Part shown: one piece after another, positions 1-11,200 of the stretch
Numbering within the stretch: position 1 is the stretch's first letter
Layout of the letters: every line of letters starts with the position of its first letter
Assembly: GCA_018287875.1 (NCBI GenBank)
Contig: JAGVVL010000013.1
Location: 1,860,001 to 1,924,000, forward strand
From: Nigrospora sphaerica
Lineage: Eukaryota; Ascomycota; Sordariomycetes; Amphisphaeriales; Apiosporaceae
Length of the DNA stretch: 64,000 nt
Reading direction: 5' to 3'
The notes under the pieces: generated by a model
The model's input: only the letters and a program-made list of their open reading frames with translations
Database searches by the model: none
What the model was told of the DNA's origin: nothing
Made by a program: the position numbers and the translations under genes

Positions 1-61
1 TTAGGGGCGTTGGGAACGTCCTTGTAACTGATGGCGCGCGCCAGTTCTCGGATGAGCTTCT

Positions 62-1220
62 TCATTGCGCCGGGCTCTCATCGACGCTGTAAGTCGGGTT
101 GGAGCGCAGGCCGTCCGGTCGGGGACCTGGGACATCACGCCTGGCCAGGGCTCCCTTAGAACAGCAGACCAAGTGATACGGTTCTGGCGTCCAGTTGATG
201 GGGAGCTTGTTGTAGCCGCGGAGGTCGTCGGCGCCTATTCCGCATGCCGATGCCAGCGACTCGACTGTATCTCCGTTCATAGCTTGTGTGCGCCGGCAAC
301 TAGCTCCATGCGATAGGACACGGGCTGTGGACGTGTGTCTGGTGTGCAGGCTTCCCCTGGGTATCGTGGGAAAAGTGTTGGGAAATGTGTGAGCGGTCAG
401 GAATCTTGCCGAAGCATCTTGATCGACGCAACGAGCTTCGGCCCAGGCACGGGTGGCGTTTTGAACCCATGCGAGGTCACCTCTAGGGTCCGCCAGGACG
501 CCGAGATAGTAGTCAGGGTTTCGCCCGTTGCCACAAACCTGTGACAACACTCTCTCCGCAGCCGAGGCATTTCCGAAGGCGTGTCGATCGATGAACTCTT
601 GGATGAAGCCACTTGCAGCCGCGGAGTCCTGTATCCCGTGACCAACATAGACGCCGATAAGAGCATCCTGAGTGCGTCCGTAAATGACGGTTTCGCCGCA
701 GTTCAACTGGTCTCCCAGGAAAACCTGAGTGTCTTTTAGGGAGGCAATCATCTCCTCGTTGGAGGACGAACCCTCCGGCGTGCTCCATGTCAGCCACTGG
801 TACGTTGTGTTGCTGCTCGTGCCCTGGCGACAAACAGGTGGGCCACTGTTAATATCGTCGGCCTCGTCGCGGCGTGCTATGCGACCAAACTCGTGCGCTT
901 CAGGGGTTCCGCGTGACAGCTGCGCGGGTGTGCCCGTTATGGCATTGATTGACGTATCAGCGTTGCCAGTCGTGCACGCGCGAATTCTGAACTGGTAGCT
1001 TGGATCATTGACGGGGGTTAAAAGGATTCAGAGTGAGGAGAATTGATTCGTCACAAATTTCCAGGCCGTCCAACGTGTGGAAGGTCGACCAGTCAGCCTG
1101 CCTGGGAAACTCGGAGCAAGACCTCGGACAGGGGCGGTGGCTTCGATGCAGCTGAGCCCAGGCACCTGAAGTGACCGAGAGCACGGCGGCGGTAAGCGTG
1201 CCATGGACCTTGAAGCGCAT
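62..1220 (-). pseudogene. LysM-type class V chitinase, N-terminal part, frameshifted
   Basis: Secreted fungal chitinase of the LysM/killer-toxin-alpha-like group (family knowledge: GH18 enzyme preceded by LysM chitin-binding modules, acting on cell-wall chitin). The start ATG at 1220 opens a signal peptide (MRFKVHGTLTAAVLSVTSGA) and a Cys-rich N-terminal segment. After residue ~68 the frame ends, and the expected continuation (V-N-D-P...RIRACTT) lies one base over, open from ~1012 to 62. The break is at the G run 1013-1017 (C5 on the coding strand), one base too long. The second frame holds a GDLAWVQNATRAWAEARCV segment and a LysM-like module (GDTVESLASACGI ... HLVCCSKG). The catalytic GH18 domain is not present; it should lie left of the window or be lost. 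It is divergent from the LysM gene at 2262. An assembly error in the C run is an alternative to true decay. Confidence 0.72.
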
Positions 1221-1620
1221 CTTGTTTAACGTGGATAAAGAACGGCTCCTACTCAATCACCCTACTAATGCATGACTTGTAGGCCGTGTAGACCTCTTAT
1301 AACGGAATTTCAACTGCCTTTCAATCTTGCCCCTCGCCTGGCCACGGGCTCCGAACCACTAAAGCGTCGGTTCTGGCGAGGTTTACGCGAAATTCAAAAT
1401 GCGAATGCGCATCACACGGCCCCCTATCGGGGTCTGTGTGTTCTAGACCTTTCCAGTAGCGGGGGAACTGAACCCGAGATAAGAAGGAGTTGAGAAGGAA
1501 CTGCTTTTGTGTGCTAGCTTAATCCTTTGATGTTTCCAACCGACACAAGTGATGCTCGGTAAACAGTGTTCTGTGACACAGACAGGTCTTAACCACTTCA
1601 CAGAACTTAATCGCTCAGTT
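1221..1620. other. Remnant of divergent intergenic region
   Basis: No gene seen. This is the left part of the spacer between the two divergent chitin-binding genes; the right part (2241-2261) was displaced by the LINE fragment. Small ORFs here show no recognisable domain. Confidence 0.4.
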
Positions 1621-2240
1621 TCTCCAGAGATGGCAGCAAAGCCAGACACTGCGGCAAAACCAGACATCGCGAGCTCCAGCAATAACTAAAAAGCCTCCGG
1701 ACAAGCATGTCCTTAAGCTCCATAAGGGGCTCCACAAGGCGGAGAGCTCGATCCTCGTCCAGGCAAGGACTGGCAAGATCGGACTGCGAGACTTCCTCTT
1801 TAAACGCAGGGTCCCAGGCTTCGACAGCCCACGGTGCGATTGCGGTCAAGGTAGGGAGACCGTCCGACATATCCTCGTTTTCTGCCCAAGGGAGAGAGAA
1901 AGACGAGAGCATCTCGTCCAAGCTTTAGGAGGACCGATAGACACGGACAGGATGCTCGACACCCCAGGAAAAGCAGGAATTATCGCGAGATGGCTACTCC
2001 GCTCGGGCAGGCTAGACATGTTCCAGCTGGCGAATCAACTTATCAGCTAGGAAGCGGGCGCGCTGAGCCCGATCTCGGTATGGCAGGTCAAAGAGTAGAT
2101 AGAAGCGGTACGACGCAGCGGAACCTAGGTTTTTCACCCGGCCGGACGTCAGCCCGGAACGGTTTTCCTAGGCTGAGATGCGTAGGGGGTCCTCATGGCC
2201 TTGATAGGTCGCTAGGTGTAAGAATAATAATAATAATAAT
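1621..2240 (+). mobile_element. 5'-truncated LINE (Tad-like) 3' end, copy A
   Basis: About 620 bp of a non-LTR retrotransposon 3' end. It encodes the C-terminal part of the ORF2 protein (KPPDKHVLKLHKGL, then a zinc-knuckle-like C-D-C-G ... F-C-P segment, followed by natural stop codons) and ends in an (AAT)n tail. It is nearly identical to the end of copy B at 5100-5676. It is flanked by the direct repeat AATCGCTCAGTT at 1609-1620 and 2241-2252, the target-site duplication; its first AAT is ambiguous with the tail. The insertion ends ~10-20 bp before the start codon of the LysM gene at 2262, so it replaced that gene's proximal promoter. Confidence 0.85.
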
Positions 2241-2261
2241 AATCGCTCAGTTCAATTTAAT

Positions 2262-3098
2262 ATGTTCCTCCTTACATCGCTTCTGTTGTGGGCCTCGTGT
2301 GTAGGCCCAGCCCTGTGTCGGGTGGCAAGCGGTCCCGTACGCCAAAGAGCCGAGACACCACAGCTTCCATATGGCCCGAATACCAGCAAGTACTGCACTT
2401 ACTGGTACGACTACACTGACATTCGCGTCTCTTATGAGCAAGTACCCAAGGATTAGGTTATCACTAAGGCAGAATTCCTTCGCTGGGTAATACTATCTTT
2501 CGCTTTGATTACCTTTCCCTTGAGTTCCGCGACCTTCGGCTCACTTCGGATTCTATATAGAATCACTCCCTGACGTCGGACTTTGGGAACTTCACTTTTG
2601 GCCGCAGCTACTGCGTCGAGGTCACGGGAGAACCGGCCACACCGACGACCACGACGGCGCTTACGCAATCCCTCCCACGACAACCACCAAGCCCGGCAGA
2701 GTAATTCAGACCCCCCAGCCTATCCAGAGCGGCATGGTGGACAATTGCGATGCCTTTTACTCTATGCCACCCAATGCAGGCTGCGACGCCATTGCGGTTG
2801 CCAACGGCATCACCCCAGCCCAGTTCCTGGCCTGGAACCCCTTGGTGGGCAGCACGTGCAGTGGCCTCTGGGCCAACGTCTACGTCTGCGTCTCCGTCAT
2901 CGGGCACACGCCGATAGCCACGACGACGGCCAAGCCCACGTCCACCGGATCGGCCAACGGTATCACCACGCCGACGCCGACACAGCCCGACATCGTGGAC
3001 AACTGTGGTGCCTTCTACTTCGTCCCCGCTGGCGAGGGTTGCGCCGTCATCGCCAGCAAGAACGGAATCGCTGTCGCCCAATTTATGGCGTGGAACCG
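2262..3098 (+). pseudogene. LysM effector-like secreted protein, split by a LINE
   Basis: Extracellular LysM protein (family role: binds chitin and can mask it from host receptors or protect hyphae). ATG 2262 gives a signal peptide (MFLLTSLLLWASCVGPALC) and a first LysM-like domain (KYCTYWYDY ... TKAEFLRW). An intron 2487-2560 (GTAATA...TATAG) joins W to NHSLTSDFGNFTFGRSYCVEV, as in the family. A Thr/Pro linker follows, then LysM 2 (DNCDAFYSMPPNAGCDAIA ... VYVCVSVIG, 2737-2910) and most of LysM 3 (DNCGAFYFVPAGEGCAVIA ... QFMAWNR, 2998-3098). Damage: in-frame TAG at 2454-2456 where the family has Trp (TGG to TAG, a CpA-to-TpA change on the other strand as in RIP); a one-base frame change in the linker near 2655-2670; and the LINE insertion at 3099. 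The rest of LysM 3 is at 5692. Confidence 0.82.
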
Positions 3099-5676
3099 GC
3101 TGGCGAAGTCGGACTCTACAGCCTCCCCGCGGCGCCGGCTGGAAATCTTCCTGGGTCAATTGACTGAGGAAGAGCCGATGTAGAGACGCATTCTGCACGA
3201 AAGTGCAGCGAGGCGCTATTGCTGCGTCGCTATGTCGCTACTCTGGAGTTTTGCTGATACGATCTGTGATGCGGGATTTTCGGGCGTCGCACGACCGAAA
3301 ATTTTTCGCCCCCGCCAAACGTAGCAAGCAGCCTCGAAAATCGACACCACGCGACGCCGAATCGACGACAAATCGGCCGCACAGCGAAAGCCCTTATCTT
3401 TATAGAGGGATTTGGGTAGAAAAACTATCCGACGTCGACTCGGTTCTCGAAGCGACAACAGGACACCCTCGGCCTTGCCGAGCTCTAAGACGGCTTATAG
3501 TAAACAGCCGCGAGGGCATCGAACGAATACCTAAGTGGACGTGCGTACAGAGTAATAGAAGTTATTAAGAATACGGGGACGGAGTCGTTAAGGCAATAGT
3601 GGCTACAGCTAGCCGCCCGTGTCGCCCTTTAAGGTGACAGCGCACCGCTCCGGAGACGAACATATAGTGGATCAGGGTAGGTTAGTCGAGGCCTTACAGG
3701 GTACTATGCCAGCGTGGTGGTACCCCCTACCGAAGGCCTACAGCAAGACATAGTCGGCTCGCTGGCAGAGATAGCGGCGAGCAACGGGAAGCCGGTCTAG
3801 GGCTCGCCACCCTAGGACACCAGTGGGCCGTAGCATAGCACGACGACCGCGGGACCGGTAGAAGAACAGGGTAGCCCCTACGTCCCCTACTCGCACTAGG
3901 GTCGACTAGAGATGGAACCGGTTCGAGGACTTGCCGTGGAAAGGGATGAACAGCTGGATTGGGCCAGCCTAGGGACCTGGAGACAAGGATGAGACGGGCT
4001 ACCTTCGATTGTGCCAAAGGGCATCTTCTCTGTCGGAGTGTCGCTAGCGTAGGTGCTATCTTAGGAGGCTGCAGGTCGAGGAGGTCGTGCTATGGCTCGA
4101 GAGGACGGATGCGCATGTCGGTGGTCCTAGAGAGGGATATGCCCTTGCGGGCTGCTTAAGGTGCAAACCTTCTATTCCCCCCCTTTCTATAGAAAGCGTA
4201 GAGAACTTGACCTGGGGAATAGGAGGCCTCTTCTGCCTCTATACAGCCGGTCTCTATAAGGCTCTCCGCGCCGTACTAGGGATAGCTACTATAGCCTTCG
4301 CAGACGACACAAACCTTGTGGGCTTCGGTTTGGACCCCGAGCAGACCTGTAAGCGGCTGGAAGCCGCTCACAGGATCTGTAAAGAATGGGCAGTCAGCCA
4401 CGGTATGACCTTCGCAGTCCAGAAATATCACCTAGTCCACTTCTCTCGAAGACGGAAAGGTCCGGACACGAAGATAGCCTTAGAAGGTCACGAAATCGAA
4501 CCAGAAGACTCCTGCCGCGTCCTTGGCATCCAGGTGGATAGACGTCTCCGCTGGGACGTCCATATCCAGTCGATATCGAAGAAGATGGCGACGTAGGTCT
4601 ATGCCCTAGACCAGATAGCCGGCTCAACATGGGGCGCGTCCCTCCAGCGAGCCCGCCAAGTCTACACAGCCGTCGTACGGTCTGCTATAGGCTACGGAGC
4701 CTCAGAATGGCACCATCATATTCCGAAAAGCAGGGCTAAAACACTAAGCGACATTCAGACTGAGTGCCTCCGTAAGGTCACGGGGGCCTTTAAGGCGATA
4801 GCAGCCACGACACTAGAAACAGAAGCCTACGTATCGCCCTTAGATATATGGCTTCATAAAAGAGTGGCGGCTTCGGAAGAAAGGCTCCAACAGCCACGCA
4901 TCGCCTCGCTTATCCAAGTAAGATGCGATAACGCAGCCAGATGGATTCTAACAAGACCGACTCGCCGGCGCAGACCGAAAGGCCCCGACGCTCCCGATCG
5001 TAAGAGGTGGCTAAACGAATGGCTAGCTGGAGACTCAGCACACAAGGCTGAGGAGAGAGACTGGCTCCAGAGATGGCAACAAACGCAGAAAAACCGAACA
5101 GCGCGAGCCCCGGCAGTAACCAAGATGCCGCCAGACAAGCACGTCCTTAAGCTCCATAAAGGACTTCACAAGGCAGAGAGCTCGATCCTCGTCCAAGCGA
5201 GGACCGGCAAGATTGGGCTGCGAGACTTCCTTTTTAAGCGCAGGGTACCAGGCTTCGACAGCCCATGGTGTGACTGCGGTCAGGGTAGGGAGACCGTCCG
5301 GTATATCCTTGTTTTCTGCCCACGGGAAAGAGAAAGACGAGAGCATCTCGTCTAAGCTCTAGGAGGACCGGTAGACACGGATAGGATGCTCGACACCCCC
5401 GGAAAAGCAGGAATTATCGCGAGATGGCTACTCCGCTCGGGCAGGCTGGACATGTTCCAGCTGGCGAATTAACTCATCAGCTAGGAAGCGGGCGCGCTGA
5501 GCCCGATCTCGGTATGGCAGGTCAAAGAGCAGATAGAAGCGGTGCGACGCAGCAGAACCTAGGTTTTTCACCCGGCCGGACGTCAGCCCGGAACGGTTTT
5601 CCTAGGCTAAGATGCGCAGGGGGTCCTCATGGCCTAGATAGGTCGCTAGGTGTAAGAACAATAATAATAATAATAA
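3099..5676 (+). mobile_element. LINE (Tad-like) copy B inserted in the LysM gene
   Basis: Non-LTR retrotransposon, 5'-truncated or internally rearranged, ending in an (AAT)n tail. The 15-bp sequence TATGGCGTGGAACCG occurs at 3084-3098 and again at 5677-5691, a textbook LINE target duplication cutting the codons of the third LysM domain. ORF2 remnants are readable from ~4087: an RT segment with the FADD catalytic box, then the C-terminal domain with C-D-C-G and F-C-P residues. The first ~1 kb (3099-4086) has no clear protein and may be 5' UTR, a template-switch chimera or rearranged ORF. Confidence 0.85.
4087..5355 (+). pseudogene. LINE ORF2 reverse transcriptase, degraded
   Basis: Two in-frame blocks. 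The 4087-4596 block carries the RT palm with IAFADDTNLVGFG (FADD at 4297-4308) and the thumb segment (C-R-V-L-G-I-Q-V-D...W-D-V-H); it ends at a TAG (4594-4596). The 4864-5355 block continues with a basic region and the terminal zinc-knuckle-like motif (WCDCGQGRETVRYILVFCPR). The region before 4160 looks scrambled relative to a normal RT, lacking intact upstream RT blocks, so this copy cannot be autonomous. Family: Tad/I-like LINE of filamentous fungi, by motif style only. Confidence 0.75.
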
Positions 5677-5691
5677 TATGGCGTGGAACCG

Positions 5692-5807
5692 CGGCGCTGG
5701 TGGGTCCAGCTGCAGCGGCCTCTGGGCCGATGCGTAAGCTAGGGGGTCGATCAAGGGACAGGCCCATCAAACCGCCACACGTCTGTGTAACAAAGCGCTA
5801 TACCTAA
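5692..5807 (+). pseudogene. 3' remnant of the LysM effector-like gene
   Basis: Immediately after the LINE target duplication the sequence reads SSCSGLWADA, the counterpart of STCSGLWANV in LysM 2, so this is the displaced end of LysM 3. The direct frame stops at TAA 5734-5736; a HVCV peptide matching the VYVCV end of LysM 2 appears further on (~5780) in another frame, so a small deletion, frameshift or unrecognised intron lies between. Confidence 0.65.
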
Positions 5808-6341
5808 GTACTGCGTGACGTAGGGTTTGTACAATCAGAGACAGAGAGCGTCTGCTTAGCTTGAACACTGGTCGCTGGGTAACTGAATGACTGAGGGTGC
5901 TTGACTGGTTGGTAACTTGAATCTTCATAATAGGTCGTTAAGAGGTTACTCCTATTTATAGGTGAGATAGATGCTTAAATTGATCACTAAGGTAATGATT
6001 ATTTATATAGAAAATCCTTTTAACTTATATATTAATTTATTCCCTCACTAATACCTTATATCACCTTTATTTTTCCTTAAAGCTCACTAGTGAGCCTACT
6101 AAGGATTAGTGGTAATCCTCCTTTAAATTACTGTTAAGCCATAATCTATCTTTATTGATCTATTTAGTACGTTATCTTAGCTTAGGGCTAAGTATGGGGT
6201 AATCTTGGCTATTCCCTTATAGCTAGTGATAAGGGGTGGTTAATTTATACGTTATTTTATAGCGCTTAGTTATAAGAGGGCTATTTACTTAGTTTAGAAT
6301 ACGGCGTTATTAGTTCGTAAAATTACCTCCCCCTCTTTAAG
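5808..6341. other. AT-rich intergenic spacer, no gene seen
   Basis: No ORF with a domain and no RNA gene recognised. Composition drifts to AT-rich from ~5930, with repeated TTA/TAAG words typical of RIP-affected relics. It ends at the solo LTR beginning at 6342. Confidence 0.5.
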
Positions 6342-6432
6342 TGTAAGGATCCGGAGGAATCATAGTGGCACCGTCAGGTATAGGGTAGCGAAGGGCAGGC
6401 TCAATTCCACTGCAAGACTGATTCTTGCAGAA
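6342..6432 (-). repeat. Left half of a 213-bp solo LTR, interrupted
   Basis: Starts TGTAAGGATCC and matches the first 91 bp of the LTRs of the Gypsy element at 44041-51565. The last five bases, CAGAA (6428-6432), are duplicated at 12292-12296 on the far side of the inserted Gypsy element. Joined with 12297-12418 it gives exactly 213 bp, the family LTR length. No matching 5-bp flanks were found at 6337-6341 and 12419-12423. Strand follows the coding direction of the full element. Confidence 0.88.
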
Positions 6433-6721
6433 TGTCACGGGGTGGACCGTGACAGGCCCTACCGGCACAGGGAAGCCCCTGAGACATCCTAAACTAGCTA
6501 CGGATTAGTCGTCCCGCGATGGAGTTCTGTCAAGACCGCTCGGTACGGACCTCCGTTGGGGATTTAGATAAGAAGTCTGCGACCGAGAAGACTTTAGTTG
6601 TAGCTCTTCAAGCTACGTCCTGTCTGCTAGCCTGACCTGTACCGAACAGAATAGGAACCTGGACCTGTAGCATAGAACCTGAATCGACTCCATTGCCTGC
6701 CTGCCTGCCCGCGCCTTGACA
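6433..6721 (+). repeat. 5' LTR of Gypsy-1
   Basis: 289-bp direct repeat, same sequence as 12003-12291. It begins with an 8-bp self-complementary end: TGTCACGG, a 6-base loop, CCGTGACA. It ends GCGCCTTGACA. Confidence 0.95.
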
Positions 6722-6759
6722 TTACGTAGCTTCCTCCTAAGCTCGACACTGCTTTCGAA

Positions 6760-8118
6760 ATGTCGAACCGCCCGATTGCCCCTGCTGACACCGAAGACCC
6801 CGACGAACTGCTTGCCAGTGTTCAAAGCGACGCCGCCGGATGGCTGATGTACCTACGCACGCTGCACGGCTATATCTCGTCCCTGGAAGTCTCCCTGTCC
6901 GAGAAGGACACCGCCCTCGCCTCGGCCCGGACTGCTCTCATAGAGAAAGAAGGGGTAGTCCGATACCAAGAAGATCGACTGGAGAAGGAACAGAAGGCGC
7001 TCATCCAACTGAGTGTTGAGAATGAACGACTCCTCCACTCCGCCCGCCCTGCCGTACAGACCCCCAACCGAACTGTCTCCCCGTCCTGAACCTGCTGCTG
7101 AAGCGCAGGAAGATCATGCTCCGCGAACGCCTGCACCTGCTCCTACCTCACGTTCGGAGCCCGCTTCCCTCAGTGAGAAGATCCCTGACCCAAAGGAGTT
7201 TGATGGAACTCGAAGCGACCTTCGAAGATTCGTCCAACAAGTCCACTCGAAAATGGTCTCTAACGCCGACCGGTTCCCGTCCGCTGTTTCCCGCCTGAAC
7301 TATGTCGCCAGCCGCCTGTCCGGAAAAGCCTACGACCTGATCCTGCCCCGTATCCAGTACGGAATCCCGCAGTTCCTAGACTACACCAATATGCTGTCAT
7401 ACTTAGAAGAAGCCTTTGGAGACCCCGACCGGAAACAGAACGCCGAGAATAAGCTGTACAACCTGAAGCAACGCTATCTAGACTTCAGCGTCTTCTTCGC
7501 AGAGTTCGAGAGACTCGCGTTAGAGAGCGAAGTTCCCGAAGCTGCCCTGCCCCCCTACTGTCCCAAGGCGTGTCCCGCGAGATCCAGGACATGCTCCTAC
7601 ATAACCCGGCCCCCACGAGAGAGTATCGTGCGTTTGCTCGTCATCTTCAGACTCTCGACAACCGATTCCGCCAGCACCAGCGTCAGGTTAACGGTCATAA
7701 AGGAACGACTAAGATTAACAGTACCGCCAGTCCTTACGTACCTCCCTGGAACGAATCCCGCCAGCCCGCTGCTAAGACCGACGCCGGTGACCCTATGGAT
7801 TTGAGTCACCAGCGTAGCCGCCCCCGCTCTCCGTCAGGCCGTAAAGAGAGAGGAGAGTGCTTCCGTTGTGGCCGGCAAGACCATAAGGTAGCCCAATGCC
7901 CTAAACCCGACTTACGCTCCGTTCCGTTCCGTTACGCCCGAGCAACCAGCCCCCGGAATAGCCCGCCCCCGGCTCCTGTTACCGCCACGCCCGCTCTACC
8001 ATCGCCCCCGCCGATCCAGTCTCCGCAGCCTGTCTCGTACTCCCCTACGCCTACTAACCGGTTCCAAGCCCTACGGAACGACAGTCCTCACTCGTTAAAC
8101 GGAGTGAGCCTGTATTAA
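6760..8118 (+). pseudogene. Gypsy-1 gag, frame-broken
   Basis: ATG 6760 begins a coiled-coil-like N-terminus (SSLEVSLSEKDTALASA...). The frame moves at ~7040-7075 (a C5 run at the CAGACCCCCAACC site) into the capsid-like segment 7090-7550 (DPKEFDGTRSDLRRFVQQV ... YLDFSVFFAEFERLALES). It moves again near 7548-7562 (a C6 run) into the tail with a CCHC knuckle, C-F-R-C-G-R-Q-D-H-K-V-A-Q-C (C-x2-C-x4-H-x4-C), at ~7858-7900. Stop at 8118. No nonsense codons within blocks. Confidence 0.82.
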
Positions 8119-8216
8119 GTCGCTTACAGGCTCCCGAGCCCAGCGCCCCGACTCCGCTGCCCTTACCGATATCTGCCCGTTCCGTCCACGGCCTATCTAT
8201 CCGCGAAGAGGAAGAT

Positions 8217-11200
8217 ATGCGTGGAAAACTTATGGTTTTACCTGTCACCCTGGCCACCGATGACTACACCCTGCCGACTTACGCCCTGACTGATTCTGGA
8301 GCCGCTGCGAAAGCGTTCATCGACCGTAGTTGGGCCGAAGCCCATGAGCTGCCTATGAGACCCCTGAGAAGGTCATTTGAGATCGAAGTGATCGATGGCC
8401 GCCCTAGCGAAAGCGGGAAGGTCACTCACTTCGTTGAGTGCTCAATGCGGATAAACGACCATTACGAGAAACGACTACGCTTCTTCGTAACCCAGCTAGC
8501 TTACTTTCCTGTTGTCCTCGGAATCCCTTGGCTTAAGATGCACGATCCTCGTATAGGGTTCGCGAGCCACACGTTCATGTTCGACAGCGAGTTCTGTCGC
8601 CAAAACTGCAACACACCGGAGAGACCTATGAAGGTCACCGCCCTGCATGACGTTCCAGCCCGAGCCCGTCCTGAGAACCTGCCGAACCGCCCCGAGGCCT
8701 TATCCCGTTGGGACATTGCCCAGGTTTCCCCGCGCCTGTCCAGCGTACCTAAGAAGAGGATACGCTGCGTTCCCCGTCACCGTCGAAAAGATCGAAGAAC
8801 GCCTATCAGAGGCCCCCGAACTTACCCTATCTAAACAACTGCCGCCTGAACTGAGAGATTTTGAGGACGTCTTCTCGCTTAAAGAAGCGGAGAGGTTACC
8901 ACCGCATAGAACTCACGACCACGAGATCAAACTGATAGAAGGGAAGACGCCCCCTTCGGCCCCTTATACGCCATGTCCCGCAATGAACTAGCCGCATTAA
9001 AAGAGTGGCTGCAAGAGAACCTTCGGAAGGGTTTCGTACGACCGAGCTCGTCCCCTGCCGCGTCCCCCGTCCTGTTCGTTAAGAAGCCTGGAGGAGGCCT
9101 CCGTTTCTGTGTCGACTACCGCGCCCTAAACAACATCACTATTAAGGACCGTTACCCGCTGCCCCTAGTTAAGGAGACCCTGAATAACCTAAAGGGAATG
9201 AAGTATTTCTCTAAGGTCGACATCATTGCGGCATTCAACGAGATCAGGGTTAAAGAGGGACAAGAATACCTGACCGCATTCCGCACCCGTTTTGGCTTAT
9301 TCGAGTCATTAGTTATGCCTTTCGGACTAACTGGAGCCCCTGCCACATTTCAAAGGTTTATTAACGATACCTTACGACACCACCTAGACATCTGCTGCAC
9401 TGCGTACCTAGACGACATCCTAATTTACAGCCGGACCCGCGAGGAACACGTCGAACACCTACGGAAGGTGCTTCAAGCATTAAGAGAGGCCGGCTTATTC
9501 GCGAAAATGTCGAAGTGCGAATTCTTTAAAACTGAGACCACATTCCTAGGGATGATTGTTGGCCGCGATGGCCTACGCATGGACCCCGCTAAGATTGAGA
9601 CAGTCAAGAACTGGGCCACTCCGTCCTGCTTAACCGACGTACAAGCGTTTATCGGCTTTGGGAACTTCTACCGCCGGTTCATTCGGGACTTTTCGAAGAT
9701 TGTCGCCCCGCTAGTCAACCTCACAAGGAAAGGGGTTGAATTCGCTTGGACAGAAGAATGTGAGAATGCATTCGTTGCGCTAAAGAACGCGTTCACATCG
9801 GCCCCGATCCTGGCTCCCTTCGACTGGGAGAAAGAAGTGATTTTAGAGACCGATGCCTCTGACTATGTCTCTGCTGGTGTGCTGTCACAGTACGGAGACG
9901 ACGGAATTCTACGCCCAGTTGCCTTCTTCTCAAAAAGCACTCTTCGACAGAGTGTAACTACGAGATTTACGATAAGGAACTTCTAGCCATCATTCGTTGC
10001 TTCGAAGAATGGCGTCCTGAACTGGAAGGCGCGTTGTCGCCGATTAAGGTCATCACCGACCACCGGAACCTGGAATACTTCACAACGACAAAGTTGCTAA
10101 ACCGCCGACAAGCAAGATGGTCTGAATTCTTATCTCGATTTAACTTTAAGATCGTGTACCGACCCGGGAAGCAAGGAATAAAACCCGACGCCCTGACCAG
10201 GAGGTCAGAGGACCTACCTAAAGAGGGGATGAACGACTGCTACACCAAAGTAGAGTCGTCCTAAAGAAAGAGAACTTCGAACCGCAAAGGAAATCAGTCC
10301 GCTTCGAGGAAATCCCGACCCGAGCCAACGCCGTAACTAGATCGCAATCCGCTCCTAGCCGTCCCCTAGAACTAAGCGCCGTCGACCTAGACCCCCAGCC
10401 TGTTATTATACCATCTCTACGACAAGAACGCCACGCCCCATTACTGCCGCCAGCTATTCAGAACCTCATGACCCGAGGATACGAGTCGGACGAGACCGTT
10501 CACTCCATCTTAAAGGCACTGCGCACCGGAAACCCCCGCCACCCCTTAATCTCCCTTGCCGAGTGCGAGGAACGAGCTGGTATGCTATACTACCGCGACC
10601 GCCTTTATGTCCCTGACTTACCCGAACTCCGCGCTGAACTGACTCGCTCGTACCACGACACTGCCGTGGCTGGACACCTAAAGAGAGCCCGCACGTACGA
10701 GACCCTGTCCCGAGACTACTACTGGCCGCGGATGTACGCCTTCGTGGAGCAATGGACTAACAACTGTCACACCTGCCGCCGGACCACTTCTTCCCGCGAA
10801 GCTAAGCAAGGGTGCTCCGCCCGCTGCCCGTACCCGAACGAGCATGGCAGGACATTTCGATGGACTTCGTCGTACACCTACCGAAGAGTGACGGCTACGA
10901 CGCTATCTTAGTCGTGGTCTGCCGCTTAACGAAGATGAAACACTTCATCGCCTGCCGAGACACCTGTGGCGCCGACGAGGTCGCGCGCCTATACCTGAAT
11001 AACGTCTGGAAACTACACGGCCTACCGAGAACCGTAATCTCCGACCGAGGTCCCCAATTTGTGGGACGATTCTGGGGACACCTAACCCACCGACTAGGTA
11101 TTCAAAGCCTGCTGTCGACTGCCTTTCACCCCGAGACCGATGGCCAGACCGAACGAGCGAACTCGTTCCTAGAACAGTACCTCCGCGCCCAAGTGTCGTA

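Noticed and set aside
1..61. Telomere-like TTAGGG at the window start
   Set aside because: Only a single occurrence followed by coding-like sequence, no repeat array.
5661..5679. (AAT)n tract as independent microsatellite
   Set aside because: It is the LINE 3' tail, immediately followed by the target duplication; the same holds for 2221-2243.
5734..5761. GTAAGC...ACAG as an intron in the displaced LysM end
   Set aside because: Only 28 bp, too short; the region is more likely deleted or frameshifted.
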